Source: Megalopta genalis
Lineage: Eukaryota; Arthropoda; Insecta; Hymenoptera; Halictidae
Assembly (NCBI RefSeq): GCF_051020955.1
Contig: NC_135018.1
Coordinates: 2,419,001-2,483,000, forward strand
DNA: 64,000 nucleotides
Direction of reading: 5' to 3'
The notes under the pieces were generated by a model. It was not told the DNA's origin and made no database searches. It saw only the letters and a list, made by a program, of their open reading frames with translations. Shown here one piece after another: positions 11,401 through 23,575 of the stretch (the stretch's first letter is position 1; each line of letters opens with the position of its first letter). Made by a program: the position numbers and the translations under genes.

Positions 11401-13370
11401 TTGAAGCATGAACATTCTTATTTTTTTGATGATTTATATGATTATTTATATTTGTATGATTATTTATATCATTATATCTATTTATTTATATTATTTATTT
11501 ATATGATTATATCTATTATAGGAACTATAACAAATTGTAAATAATTGTTGCTGTTTGCCAAGGGCTATGCAGTGCAATTTATTTCCCAATTTTTATGTAT
11601 ACTCGTCATAAATCTCGTCAACATAAATATAAAAATATAAATAAATATAAAATAAATATAGTAAATATAATAAATATAATCAACATATAAATATATACAT
11701 ATATAAAATATGAATATCGTCAAGTCAGGCGAGCACCGCGGATGCGTGTTTTTTAACACGTTAAGTAGCAAATATCTATCAACCCTAAAAATTCTTATGG
11801 TAAAATCATATAATAAAATTTTGAAACAAATCACGAAGATTTAACCAGACTCTGCGCGGACTAAAAAATCATCATCTTGCGAATGTTATAAGTAGAGGTT
11901 AGGTTTGGGTATAGATTTGGGACAGGTCTCGCTTGAATTTTCATTATTTGTTTTTAAATGTTCGCCCGTTATATAGATTGCTCACCGGTCCCCGTGATCT
12001 GTTTACAGAACCGGTAAATAAACGGCAGCACCGTGTTGACGCATATGTTGCCGCCGGGCCTGCAATATGTGCAAAATTTGTTGCATAGATTTTGCACACC
12101 GAATTCATCCTGCCGCAGTTCATATTCACTTTTTCCAAACCGTATTCATTCTTTCGCACGCCGTATTCGCATTTCTCAAATCAAATACACCCTTTGCAAG
12201 TTTCGTTCGACGTATCTGTCGCGAATTAAATAATACAAACAGAATTGCAAATATTTTTTGCAAACGGGATTACCGTAAAAACTGAACTTCGTATCTTTTT
12301 ATTTTGTTTATTTTTTAATGAAGAAACGTAATATTTCTCATTCGACAAATATAAAGTTAATTATGCCCGAAAGCGCGCGCGCGCGCGAATCAACGGTACA
12401 GCAAATTGAATAAAAATCTTTCCATTCTTTTAATTCGTTTATATTTGAATAGAAAGAACGTAATATGTCTTATACAATAAATTATTCAATAAATTAATTA
12501 CGCTCGAAAGCACACCAAAGCCGCAGTAATTGGTCGCCCCACAGTAACCGGCACCCCTGCCTATATAGAAAAATTGTTGAGAACATTGACCCTGCCAATA
12601 TATTTTCAGATCAAGGAGACCGCATCTGTGTGCCTTTCTATAAGTAATTAAATTACCTTTTCCTTTTTCAATCTCTCATAGAGACTCGCCTTTACTCTCA
12701 CGTTATTCGGCCAGAAGGTTCGTGTAAACCTCGGCAGAAGCGAACGAGCGAGAACGCTGTTCCCTCGCTAAACGTTTGACCAAGTACTGTCCCGTTCTAC
12801 TGGCCAGCAGCCCAGCCGCATATCGATCAATTTTCCTGGTACTATGCCTGACGACGTCGCGCCGGTTTCTACCACCGGCGGGTACATCGGTCGTCTTAGC
12901 GAGAAGTGCTTGACTTAATCGCGCGACGTAAGTTAGTGGTCCCGAGTGTCGGTGACGTCAGTCGACGGCGTCGGAGGTTTGCGGTGTCTGGGGATGCGGG
13001 AGCCGCCTCGGAAGACCCACCCACGACCCGGAGATAGTTGGACCAACCATGATAAACACGCGGTATCCTGGGATTAACACGTTGCCCGCATTGTCTTCGG
13101 GCAACTCCTTCATTCTGGCGGAGGGTGTGTGCGCGCTTCCGACCCTAACCACTGGCTAACCCGTACACGGAACGATCTCGCGACGACTTTGGCGGGAAAC
13201 CAGACCCCGAGCCCTGATGGAAATTGGTTGTACGTCTACGCGACGGACGGATTAAACGAAAATTTCACGACCAGACCGACCTTCCGACTTCGCGAGCCTC
13301 GACTTTATCGTTCGGCGAAATATTGTCCGGCTCGCTTCTCGATCTCTTCGCCCACAGGGCAGCGTTGCCA
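11401..13370. other. unassigned stretch
   Basis: AT repeats near 11440-11515 and 11625-11705, then unique DNA. Around 12105-12185 there are loose repeats of a GTATTCATTCTTTCGCA-like phrase. Around 12520-12560 CAGTAATTGGTCGCC and CAGTAACCGGCACC resemble the CAGTAATCGGCGCC core of the 144-bp repeat at 59639. 12700-13370 is GC-rich without a recognisable frame. Confidence 0.4.
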
Positions 13371-13374
13371 AGTC

Positions 13375-13624
13375 CATGGATTTTCCCGGAACTCTACGGT
13401 TTTTGAACTAAAATCTACGGATTTTTATTCCTCTTTTGGCACTTTGTAATATTACTAATAAGTATTAGTATTATATATTATTATTAGTATATTAGTATTA
13501 TATATTATTAGTATTATTAGTATTATTATATATTATTAGTATTATTAGTATTATTATATATTATTAGTATTATTAGTATTATTGGTATTATTATTATACT
13601 AATAAGTATTCAGCACTCCAAATA
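13375..13624. repeat. dispersed repeat F interrupted by AT repeat
   Basis: 13380-13447, with AACTAAAATCTACGGATTT and TTCCTCTTTTGGCACTTTGT, is shared with 20595-20650. In both places it leads into a family C element. Here an ATTATTAGTATT array of about 150 bp sits between them. Confidence 0.8.
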
Positions 13625-13977
13625 CTTGGTAATTATGTTAACATCCGGAAACGAGGGGTTCCTGAGGACATTTGAAGAAACTTCTTCCTTTGCGAAAATG
13701 CGATCCGCGGCTTCGTTTACGAGTTATTAACGAAAAACCGTGACCAATGACAGAACGCCCCGCCCTCGCGACCACTGCCGCTGCGTTAGGCGGCCGGCGC
13801 GATGCGGCATTGGCCGAAGGGGCGGAGCGCCGGTCGAGCTCGCTCTATGATTGGCCAGTGTTTTTCGTTGATAACTCTTAAACGAAACCGCGGATTGCAT
13901 TTTCGCTGAGGAAAAAGTTACTTCAAATGACCTCAGGAATCCCTCGTTTCCGGAAGTGCCATAATTTTGGGACACTC
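13625..13977 (+). mobile_element. family C inverted-repeat MITE, left end eroded
   Basis: About 350 bp whose halves are reverse complements: ACGAGTTATTAACGAAAAAC on the left answers TTTTTCGTTGATAACTC on the right. Both arms carry the GCGGATTGCATTTTCG-type motif, and the element ends TTTTGGGACACTCT. The canonical CAGGGTGTCCC left end is damaged. It has a GC-rich centre and no coding capacity. Confidence 0.87.
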
Positions 13978-14019
13978 TATATTCGCTTTAACAATACAAT
14001 ACTTTTACAATAAAATATA

Positions 14020-14215
14020 TAGAAAATTCTCCTTAATTGCGCTCAATCGAACCTTGCTGCTCGTTTTTAGAATCGTTAACAATCGGTAACCATAAAAATT
14101 AAGCTTTGGAAGCTACAAAAATCAAGCTTGCTTTAATAAAAAAAAAAGCAAGTTTAATCCCCTTCCAAAATTGTCCATTTTTGTGCACAATCTAAGCGTC
14201 AATTAGGAAGCATTA
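14020..14215 (+). mobile_element. family A MITE, degenerate
   Basis: Recognised by AAATTCTCCTTAATTGCGCTC, the TAACCATAAAAATTAAGC centre and TTGTCCATTTTTGTGCAC on the right arm. The centre with AAGCTTTGGAAGC and AAGCAAG matches the subfamily that carries the 22-bp minisatellite at 56639-57118. Confidence 0.72.
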
Positions 14216-15030
14216 ATTTCCTGTTGCAATAATATACGTAAACGCACAATGCCACGCATGCTATTGTCTTCTAGATTTTGTACTCCACGTGTGCAGTTGT
14301 CTCTAAACGAATCGTTCAGTTTATTTCATTTCGCCCGAAATATTAAATCAAATCGAGCGCCAACCGTTTGTTAATTTGTTGCGCGAAAATTATCTTACGC
14401 GAACACTCTCGTCTCTCGATTAGTCGACGCAATGGAGACTCCACCGCGGCCCGCGATGTTTCCTTATGGGAGTTTAAAGCGATTCGGAACACACAGTGTC
14501 GCTGTGTCGAAATAATGGGATTTAGCGCCGACTTTAAAATTCGAACGGAACGAGGTGGAATCACGTTCTCTCCGGAGGTTTCGAAAATTTCATTCCACGA
14601 GACACGAAGCTTCCCTCGGCGAATTGTGTAATGACTTGTTAAACCAGTTGGACGTGGCTCTCGCATGCTTTGCCCGCAACCGACTGTACACCGGGAAACC
14701 GTGAAGTTTGGCTACAACTTGGCGGATCTTCGCCACCGACACACCGCCCCACAATACACTCGGCAACCAAACTACCCGCTTGTTTCCGTTTCCACGGTCC
14801 AAGAGGCGGAATTCGCCTCTACGAGCCACGTAAACTCCTTCAATGAACTCCGACAGCCTTCCCCGAGAATCGATTCGGAATATATCAAATTCACTCTTCG
14901 CGAGGCTCCGCTTACGCACGAAACGGAATCTCGGGGCTCGCGATAAAGCGGAAAGAAATTCTGCGGAACCGTTGCATGGGCTGGAAAATCGCACGCGCGA
15001 ATGCGAATGTTCAACTCGAGAAATGATGTA
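14216..15030. other. unassigned stretch with overlapping open frames
   Basis: Overlapping open frames on both strands (for example 14590-14994 minus and 14665-14946 plus, 134 and 93 codons) occur in fairly GC-rich DNA. Neither has a recognisable domain, and their mutual overlap argues against both being real. Confidence 0.35.
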
Positions 15031-16127
15031 CAGTGTGATGTCTCCCTAATTGACGCTCAGATTGTCCACGAAAATGGACGATTTGGGGAACGGAGCCTTG
15101 CGACTCGTTTTTATAGTTACCGATTTTCAATAATCATATTCTCTCTTCCCAAATTTTCCATTTTTGTGCAGAATCTGAGCAGTCAATTTAGGGAAAATTC
15201 ATTGTACAGTGATGTCTCCCTAATTGACGCTCAGATTGTCCACGAAAATGGACGATTTGGGAAACGGAGCCTTGCGACTCTTTTTATAGTTACCGATTTT
15301 CAATAATCATATCTCCTCTTCCCAAATTGTCCATTTTTGTGCAGAATCTGAGCAGTCAATTTAGGGAGAATTCACTGTACTGTAATGTCTCCCTAATTGA
15401 CGCTCAGATTGTCCACGAAAATGGACGATTTGGGGAATGGAGCCTTGCGAATTCGAGCTTTGCGACTCGTTTTTATAGTTACCGATTTTCAATAATCATA
15501 TTCCCTCGTCCCAAATTGTCCATTTTTGTGCAGAATTTAAGCAGTCAATTTAGAGAGAATTCACTGTACTGTAATGTCTCCCTAATTGACGCTCAGATTG
15601 TCTACGAAAATGGACGATTTGGGGAACGGAGCCTTGCGAATTCGAGCTTTGCGACTCTTTTTATAGTTACCGATTTTCAATAATCATATTCCCTCTTCCC
15701 AAATTGTCCAATTTTGTGCAGAATTTAAGCAGTCAATTTAAGGAGAATTCACTGTACTGTAATGTCTCCCTAATTGACGCTCAGATTGTCCACAAAAATG
15801 GACGATTTGGGGAACGGAGCCTTGCGAATTCGAGCTTTGCGACTCGTTTTTATAGTTACCGATTTTCAATAATCATATTCCCTCTTCCCAAATTGTCCAA
15901 TTTTGTGCAGAATCTGAGCAGTCAATTTAGGGAGAATTCACTGTACACGAAAATGGACGATTTGGGAAACGGAGCCTTGCGAATTCGAGCCTTGTGACTC
16001 GTTTTTACAGTTACCGATTTTCAACAATTATAAAAACGAGCTGCAAGGCTCGAATAATCGGATCTCCTCTTCCCTAACTGTCCATTTTTTCCGTAGAATC
16101 TCGGCGCCAATTAGGGAGAGCTTACTG
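15031..16127 (+). mobile_element. tandem array of family A MITEs
   Basis: Head-to-tail copies start at 15031, 15207, 15380, 15569 and 15757; a further 5'-truncated copy starts near 15945 and ends at 16127 with TTACTG followed by TA. Units are about 173-189 bp, joined directly through a shared TA-like junction (ATTGTACAG or CTGTACTG). All but the last copy lack most of the right half-stem and carry a variant TGAGCAGTCAATTTAGGGA end shared with 62443-62898. TA lies immediately outside both limits of the array. Confidence 0.92.
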
Positions 16128-16336
16128 TATGTGACTCGACGACGATTTCAACGACCTTTTGCACAATGCTAGGCGCATGGATCTCCCGAGCCCTCATTAT
16201 TTGAGAAGCCTAACTTTATGAACGTTCGTCCGACTAATATTTTTTCGAAGCTCCCGAATTACGCAGGTAAAAAACGTTAGTTCTGCCAGTTCGTCACCCC
16301 GAAAACGAAAGTTTTTTTTTCTCAATATCACTATAT

Positions 16337-16573
16337 GAGCCGTTTATTTTGAAAGTGGCATAAGTCGCTTTGTTTTTAAGTCGATATATTTAAGGGTTTG
16401 CGTTTGAACACGTTTAAAAATATGAATGCCAACTTTCGAGAAGATTTACTTGTATTTGTTATCTCAGGATACTGATATTTTTCTCAGCATAAATAATTTC
16501 GTACAAACATTAAAAAAATCACCACTTTTCATTACGGTAAAGTGACTTATGCCACTTTCAAAATAAACGGCTC
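16337..16573 (+). mobile_element. family B MITE, complete
   Basis: A 237-bp element with inverted ends GAGCCGTTTATTTTGAAAGT and its complement. The match runs about 36 bp through GGCATAAGTCRCTTT. It is flanked by ATAT on both sides, read as a 4-bp duplication (or TA if the ends are taken as TGAGCC). No coding capacity. The transposase type cannot be assigned from the ends. Confidence 0.9.
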
Positions 16574-17540
16574 ATATGTATATTCCTCGGATTCGACACG
16601 CGCATCCTTCATCGCATTTGCATACACTTCTATGCGCCTTGCGGTGTTCCATTTTATTACTGCCCCCTTTCGTTTTCGTTCCCTGTCCACCGTTGTTCCG
16701 GGCCCCTTCCGTCTCTCCAGCTGACTCTTTAACTCTTTGTTATTTCCCCGTCGATTCTTAATCCGCTCGACCCTCCTATTCTTTTTCCTCGTCTCGTAAT
16801 TCGACGTGGCAGGGTTGCAGACCCGCCGTGTGTGCCGCGACGGGCTCGATGCGCCGGCAGATACGAGACCTTTTGTGAGATCGGGCCGGCCGGCCCGGCT
16901 CGGCCCGGCCCGTTCGTTCGTTCTTCGGGAATAATAAGATGAAAAAAATACAGGGAACGGCTCCCGCCTCCGCGATGCGAGCCTCTCGCCGTTTCATCAT
17001 GGGACAGGGCGGCGGTTTAAGACCAGGAAAGATCATTTTTTTCGCGGTGTTTTATGTGGACAGATTTTTGGCCACGATTCTTTCGCTCGAACCTCGAATT
17101 CGATGAGAATTTGTAGAAAATTTTGTTTACGTTTCAGAAACGGAGTTCGGTATTATTTAGAGTAAATGTATAGTCAGGAAATAATGGGCTTTAATCGCTA
17201 TCATTAAAATATCACTGACAGTAACAATAAATGGGAATTAATATTTATCGCATGATTAAACGAAAGGGAAACAAAAATTACTTATTATTTGCTTTTCACA
17301 TAAATTCGAATAGAAAGTAACATTTTATTTGCAAGAAAGAAATAGTAAATAAATTATTTGTGAAGCTATTTGTACGATTTTTTAATTAAATGATAAATTC
17401 GATTGTCTTTCGCGAACGAAATATATTAAATATATTTAAAAATGTATTTAAAAATTAAATATACGTACATTTATGCATGTTGGAATTTATATTTTATAAA
17501 CAATCGTTTATCAACGTATTAGATTAATATTCAATTCAAG
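16574..17540. other. unassigned stretch
   Basis: Pyrimidine-rich then GC-rich, with a GGCCGGCCGGCCCGG run near 16885 and TTCG repeats, followed by AT-rich unique DNA. No recognisable gene. Confidence 0.4.
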
Positions 17541-17765
17541 TTAATCAACACAATTATTTAATTATATATACTATAATACATTTATAGTTATAGTTATATA
17601 TAACTATAACTATATATACATTATATATTATATTATATATATAGTTATATATATAATAATAATATATATAATAATAAAATAACTATATATATATATAGTT
17701 ATTTTATTATTATATATATTTATTATTATATATAGTTATAGTTATAGTTATATATATTTTTATTT
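17541..17765. repeat. AT microsatellite (TATAGTTA type)
   Basis: Self-complementary TATAGTTATAGTTATATA runs able to fold on themselves. Confidence 0.85.
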
Positions 17766-18775
17766 CTCGTTTCTCAACAGAAATTACTTTGTTTAGAATA
17801 ATGCAGTCTTCAGGTACGAAATTCGCGAGCACAAAAGTCCCGGGATACCAATTTTTATGTAAAGCGAAGCTCTCACATTCGTGTTGCTTGTACTCGCTTA
17901 TATACTTTTTTTTCTTTGATTTGGAGATTTCGGGCCATTGTGCGCGGCGCGCCGTTCGAGAAACAACGTATTTCTTTGTAGCCCTCTGCACAAAAGATCT
18001 GTCTGTTCCCCCCTTAACGAGGCCACTGCCGCGCTACTCGTGTTTATCGTGTTCTTTTATTTGCCCGATGCCGAAGGACGCTAATAACGGTGTTCCCGTC
18101 ATTCGTAAACGCATGCGATATTAACATTATCGCGATAAACAGCGGTGTGAATCGTCCTAGGCAAGAAATATTATTTTTATCCGCGCGCTCGCTTTCCTAT
18201 TTGTTTGATTATTTTTACCAGAGCCGTCGTTGCGCATGCAGCGACTGTCGCAGAAAATCGTACGCCTGGGAATTCAGCCGATTTTCCGACAATGAGAACA
18301 TTGTTCTTTCACGCTTCGTGCCGACAACGAGTTAGTTAAACAAATACGAACAACACTAAACAATGAACAGCGGCTTCGTATGTTAATTAACGATTATTTG
18401 TTGTTCTGTCTCGAAAGCGTATCTCGCAATTAATTCTTCTTGCAAATGTGATTCCAATCAACCAAATTGATGTATTGTTTATCTATTATTTATCTACGAT
18501 ACGAAATTTATGATTATTCATGAATAACTCTCGGTTGCATCGTAATGCAGCCGGCCGAATATCAATCGGATCGCAGGATTCGTCTGATTGTAATAAAATA
18601 CGGCATGGAAGGCGATCGATTTCCGATAGTCGAATAAATTTCAATGAAACTTACGTATTTCTGCTGCTTCGTAAATTGAGCAGCATAAATCTTTTAATGA
18701 TGAAAAAGAGAAGGCGACGCACAGCCTAGGATTACGTATAGAATTTCACGAACATTATTTCAACGAAAATTATTT
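17766..18775. other. unassigned stretch
   Basis: Unique mixed DNA. Plus-strand open frames at 17789-18124 and 18090-18335 have no recognisable domain. Confidence 0.35.
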
Positions 18776-18935
18776 CGTAATTATAATATATTTAATATAT
18801 ATATATTTAATTATAATATAATATATATTTATTATATTTAATTTAATATATATATATTTAATTATAATATAATATATATTTATTATATTTAATTTAATAT
18901 ATATATATTTAATTATAATATATTTACTCTTAGTG
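18776..18935. repeat. AT tandem repeat, unit ~57-60 bp
   Basis: TTTAATTATAATATAATATA and TTTAATTTAATATATATA alternate in two to three tandem units. Confidence 0.82.
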
Positions 18936-20570
18936 AAATATGAAAATGACGAGCGCGAAGAGTCGAGTAAAAACATTTCGCCACGAAGTTTGTTTTAATA
19001 AAGTTCTGCGTTTGCATATTTTTGCATATTTTCGTCTCGTTCAGCGATTACAGAATAGAAAGTTCGAGCATCGAACACCTAATAGACACCCTGTACATTC
19101 TCACGCAGAAGTACAATCAGACGACAGAACTCGTTTCGCTCGGCTAGAATCGCGTTTTAGACCACTGCGAGACACGCGGCCACGTGACTAAATTGCATCG
19201 CCTGCATCAATCAAGAAGAGGCGTGCACAGAGCGCTTTAGGCGGAAACAAACGGCGGGCAACGTGTCTACATCGTAATAAGTTCGCGGATCGGCAAAAAT
19301 CCAGGTACGATTGCCCGGCAACGAGATTACGGTAATTACCTGCCACGAGGAGCAACAGTTTCATTACGGATAGAGGGCCGCATGCATCCGGCGCGGCGCG
19401 GTGCTCCGCCGTTGCACCGCCGTTGCACCGCGCCGCGGATCCGCGCTCGCTCTCTTTCCCGGCCGAAACAAAAAAAATAAACGAGAAAAAGCTGGCGCAG
19501 TTTCGTCGAGAGGAAGGAACTGTCCTTGCGCAGACTGCCTCGGTTCGCGTGCGCATTCCGCTGCCCTCCGGAGAAAAACCGCATTATCATGCGTCAGCGA
19601 ACGAACGTACGCGTTCCGGCCCTTCGAAAGGGTCCCGGCCACAGATGCCGCGATGGAATTTTAATGAGATCTTATCCGACGTCCCGGCGAATCTAATTAA
19701 GCATCGCGCCGTGTACGCGGTGCGTCCGACGACGTTCCGCGAAACAAATTATTGCACGGTTGTTTCGGTCGCGAAATCGTGAATGGCTTGGCAATCCGGC
19801 GCGAGAACGAACGAACGAACGAACGAACAGCCGTTTCGCCCTGCGGCGTTATTGCGCCGTTTGCAGATAAACGTAAGATACACGCTATAATCGCGCGCGT
19901 ACGCGCTCTCGTTTTAACTGCGTCATTATCTCCGCCGCATCGCGCCCCGAGCTCAGTTTTCGGGCCGCAGTATCTAGCCAGGCTGTGCACGTCACCGTTT
20001 GCTGCACGCGTACTTCGAAGTTCGTTACCGCATCGAATATAATTTAACCTTTACACGTAATCGTGGCCGGAGTTACGATAAGATTGATAGTGTGCGCCGC
20101 CGCGGAGATATAGTTGGGAAGCACGCATGATTGCGCTAGGTAATGACACTTTCTTAGACATTTTCGGTCACGTCAAGTCTCCTCTAAATGCTAGAATTTT
20201 TGTTCTACCTTGTTTATTTCTATCTTATTATTTACGTAATATCAAGAAATAGTTGTACAGTATATAATAATATAGTTACTTAATTGCTTGGATGTTTGAG
20301 TGATTGTATTTTTAAATTGCGAAGCCTATTTTTGATAAGAATATATTTTATAATTGCAGATATTTGAGATACTTAGACAATTATTACCTTATGCAAGACG
20401 ATTAATATCTTAAAATTACGGATCAATTAATATGTAGCTTGCAATGGTCTTACAATGGTGCGTGGTCTTATATCTGAAATCGATTGTATTAGGCGTGGAT
20501 TAAAAGTTATGAGCTGAATTAAGTCAGGATGATTAAGGGATTTTTATGCGGATCGACCCTAATTTTGTGG
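18936..20570. other. GC-rich unassigned stretch
   Basis: 19190-20050 is strongly CpG-rich, with GCCGTTGCACC direct repeats near 19412-19430 and an (AACG)n run near 19806-19830. Open frames of about 90-120 codons overlap on both strands, which is typical of GC-rich non-coding DNA. It could hold a promoter or a non-coding first exon; nothing proves it. 20050-20570 is AT-rich and featureless. Confidence 0.4.
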
Positions 20571-20574
20571 TTTT

Positions 20575-20660
20575 TCGGTAACGTTCATCGACCTACGGAT
20601 TTTAAACTAAAATCTACGGATTTCTGTTCCTCTTTCGGCACTTTGTTTGTTCGCTCTAAA
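20575..20660. repeat. dispersed repeat F
   Basis: Contains AACTAAAATCTACGGATTTC and CTCTTTCGGCACTTTGT as at 13380-13447, and again directly precedes a family C element. Confidence 0.8.
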
Positions 20661-20662
20661 TA

Positions 20663-21037
20663 CTGGGTGTCCCATAATTACGTTAACATCCGGAAATAAG
20701 GGGTTCCTGAGGTCATTTCAAGTAACTTTTTCCTTAGCGAAAATGCAATCCGTGGCTTCGTTTACGAGTTATTAACGAAAAACACTGACCAATGAGTCGA
20801 ATCGCGTACGGCTGACGCCCCGCCCTCTTGACCGCTGTCGCTGCGTCAGACGACCGGCGCGACGCGGCATTGACCGAATGGGCAGAGCGCTGACCGCGCT
20901 CGCTCTCCGATTGGTTACGGTTTTTCGTTAATAACTCGTAAACGAAGCCGCGGATTGCATTTTCGCTAAGGAAAAAGTTACTTCGAATGACCTCAGGAAT
21001 CACCCCATCATTATTAATATAATTATAGGACACTCTG
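20663..21037 (+). mobile_element. family C MITE, near complete
   Basis: A 375-bp element starting CTGGGTGTCCCATAATTACG and ending TATAGGACACTCTG, with TA on both flanks. The arms are long reverse complements including CGAGTTATTAACGAAAAAC. Confidence 0.9.
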
Positions 21038-21173
21038 TATATTAGAATCTTGTTATTTTCGTTGCTTACCAATCGAAAAGGCTGATCAGCTGAACAATTA
21101 AAAGATTGGGTGGAGGGAGCTCCAGTTTGGATTCATGCAGTGACCTTTACTCCTTTCGATGTTATCATTGTAC

Positions 21174-21410
21174 CTATTTCATTATCTCCGATGTTTTCCC
21201 GTACTTTCTCGGGGAGCATCCCTTGGTGTTGGCTGTGACTTCAGCTTCGTTAGAGTGTACTGTGTGTTCTGCTTCAATATGGTGTTCTGCTACAGCTGAT
21301 TGAACGTAACTCAATCCGATAGAACGTTCGTGTTCCTTGAGTCGAGTGCTCATGCTCCGCCCAGTTACGCCAATGTAAACTCTGCCGCATGATCAGGGAA
21401 TTTTGTAGAC
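21174..21410 (-). pseudogene. Penelope-like element GIY-YIG endonuclease relic
   Basis: Read on the minus strand, the frame from 21410 down to a stop at 21174 gives VYKIP, an in-frame stop (21393-21395), then SCGRVYIGVTGRSMSTRLKE and a following HERSIG. RVYIGVTGRS and the STRLKEHERS stretch are the hallmark of the GIY-YIG domain at the C-terminus of Penelope-like retroelement polyproteins. Family members normally have a cysteine where the stop lies. No reverse transcriptase motif was found upstream, so this is a truncated, inactivated 3' end. The GIY-YIG call is strong; assignment to Penelope-like elements is from family knowledge. Confidence 0.8.
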
Positions 21411-22495
21411 TCTCGCCGATGAAAGTTGCGGCTGTTGATAGTTGGGGGATGTAATTCATTTTCGACACTTGACAGCTAATACCGTTCTGAAAAGGATACG
21501 ATAATTAATCGATCGGCGATTGGAAAAAAAGTAGAATGCTGCTAATGATGTTAAGTGGACCATAATTTTTAATATTAGAGCGTTATACACCGTTTTAATG
21601 TACACATTCATTATTCGCTACGATTTTATTATCCGAAAGCATCTGAACAAATAGATGACTTCATATTATACTACGTTCTATTATACTTGGATAAACTATA
21701 ATGTTTAAACTTTAATCTCAATCATTCATAAGTCATTCGTCGCATACTGATGCCACGCATAATAATAAGAAGATCATAAAAAGAATTTGTTACGACAAAA
21801 TCATAATTGAAACGAACTATAGTTTAGAAGATAATCGAGTGCGTTCCTTCAAATGTGAACACCCTGTACAACGAATTTCCATCTCTCTCTTTTTTCTGTA
21901 CACGCTTACGAAACGCGAACTGTATGACGCGGCCCGTTATCTGCCAGCTGATTCAATTTTTACATGTTCCGTTTCCATCAAATCGAAGAGAAACATTTGG
22001 AACAATGTCCGAATAAAAAAAGCTTTTGTGTAGCTGTGCAAAAAGACTAATGCGCCACGAAACAGTGTGCGTACACTGCACGGACAAAAGTAAAGAAAAT
22101 ACAATAGCCACGCAGCAACAACATATTCCATTGGATGCAAACTTCTCTTGCCGCGAATTTTAACAATTGAGTAGACGGCGCGACCGATTCTGCGAGTATC
22201 GCACCAGTTTCGTTTTTGAATAAACCCACTCGAGGTCGTAAATCCTGGATTTTTGTGCAAGCGATTGACCCTCGTGACGCCGATATACAGTAATTTCTCC
22301 CAGAAATGTTCGGAGATCGGAATCGAAACCGGCAGATCCGAGAACACTAAGTCGTGATTCTTCGAACCCCGCGGCTCGGGAATTAAATTTCCGGGACAAA
22401 AATGGAAAAAAGCGGCCAGCATGCCGATGTACATTAATATGAATACATAGCAATGCTAGAATAAAAATGATGACTTAACTATTTTATTTCTAATT
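21411..22495. other. unassigned stretch with a 165-codon open frame
   Basis: The longest non-repetitive open frame outside the mannosidase, apart from one at 55860-56363, is 21937-22434 minus, 165 codons from an ATG. It has hydrophobic segments but no domain I recognise, and another minus frame (22160-22453) overlaps it. It is probably fortuitous. The sequence nearest 21411 may be further Penelope-like relic. Confidence 0.35.
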
Positions 22496-23072
22496 TGTTT
22501 GCCACGATTCGAGGACAATTCGGAGACCACGTGACACGATTCGAAAGCAATTCGGTAGCAATTCAGAGGCCACCTCTATTAGAAGGCAATTCGGAGACTA
22601 CAGGCCACTATTCGAAGGCCAATTGGAGGCCACGTGACACTATTCGAAGATAATTCGGTAGTAATTCGAAGGCCATTTCTATTCGAAGGCAATTCGGAGG
22701 CTACGTGACACTATTCGAAGGCAATTTGGAGGCCACGTGACACTATTCGAAGGCAATTCGGAGACCACGTGACACTATTTGAAGGCAATTCGTGGGTCAC
22801 TTGACACGATTCGAAGGCAATTCGGAGGCCATATTCCACGATTCGAAGGCAATTCAGGGGCCACGTGACACGATTCGAAGGTAATTCGGAGGCCATATTC
22901 CACGATTCGAAGGCAATTCAGGGGCCACGTGACACGATTCGAAGGCAATTCGGAGACCACGTGACACGATTCGAAGGCAATTCAGAGGCCACGTGACACG
23001 ATTTAAAAGCAATTCTGAGGCCATTATTCGAAGGCAATTCAGCAATTTCGAGAGGCGATCCCGAGGCACCAC
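22496..23072. repeat. 31-bp minisatellite, ~18 units
   Basis: Units of roughly GAGGCCACGTGACACGATTCG then AAGGCAATTC repeat with moderate divergence. Most carry the CACGTG E-box-like palindrome, and some units replace it with CATATTCCACG. The open minus frames through it are repeat artefacts. Confidence 0.92.
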
Positions 23073-23575
23073 TAAAAATTGTTACATCATGTTACAAAAT
23101 AATTTTTACATTATCATATGTTCGTTTATATTTAAGAGACTATTAAAAGAATAACTGTTGTTCGAGCTATAAGGCTCAATCTAATGTGCACCGAGTCACG
23201 TGGAAATACTATTTTCGACTTAGATCTACGCTAGATTCGAAAGGGTTGATACTTGCATGAATTGACTTATTCTTGCGCACACGGGACAATGCGTTTCCAA
23301 CAATTTCTAGAAAGTCTTTCACCGCGATAACTTCGCATTCGTTTGCATAATTTTCAAAGGAGGACATCCATGGCCTGGAAAACTCCATTTTTCGTGGAGT
23401 CTTCTTTCGAATCGCTGGGTGGTCGGCCATGTTCACGTATGTGTCCGTTCGCGACGCGAATTTGCCTGGCTTTAAAGTACTTCCACCGGTCCAATTTTCC
23501 GCAAGAATGTGACACGTAGCAATCTTGGTAACCTCGGGGCCCGGTGCACGATTTATTGGCTACCGAGTGTACCTG
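23073..23575. other. unassigned stretch
   Basis: Unique DNA. The minus open frame 23209-23436 (75 codons) has no recognisable domain. Confidence 0.38.

Noticed and set aside
15001..15997. Repeated NVSLIDAQIVHENGRF open frames, which could look like a protein family
   Set aside because: This is the translation of family A MITE arms; the same words appear wherever the element lies (5226-5687, 62404-62910).
19190..20050. CpG-rich block considered as a protein-coding exon
   Set aside because: Frames are open on both strands at once, no family similarity was seen, and no splice-bounded segment stands out.
21937..22434. 165-codon minus-strand frame with hydrophobic stretches
   Set aside because: Another frame overlaps it on the same strand and no domain is recognisable; probably chance.
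22496..23072. CACGTG-containing repeats considered as an E-box enhancer array
   Set aside because: The motif is part of a 31-bp minisatellite and is lost in several units; nothing else suggests an enhancer.
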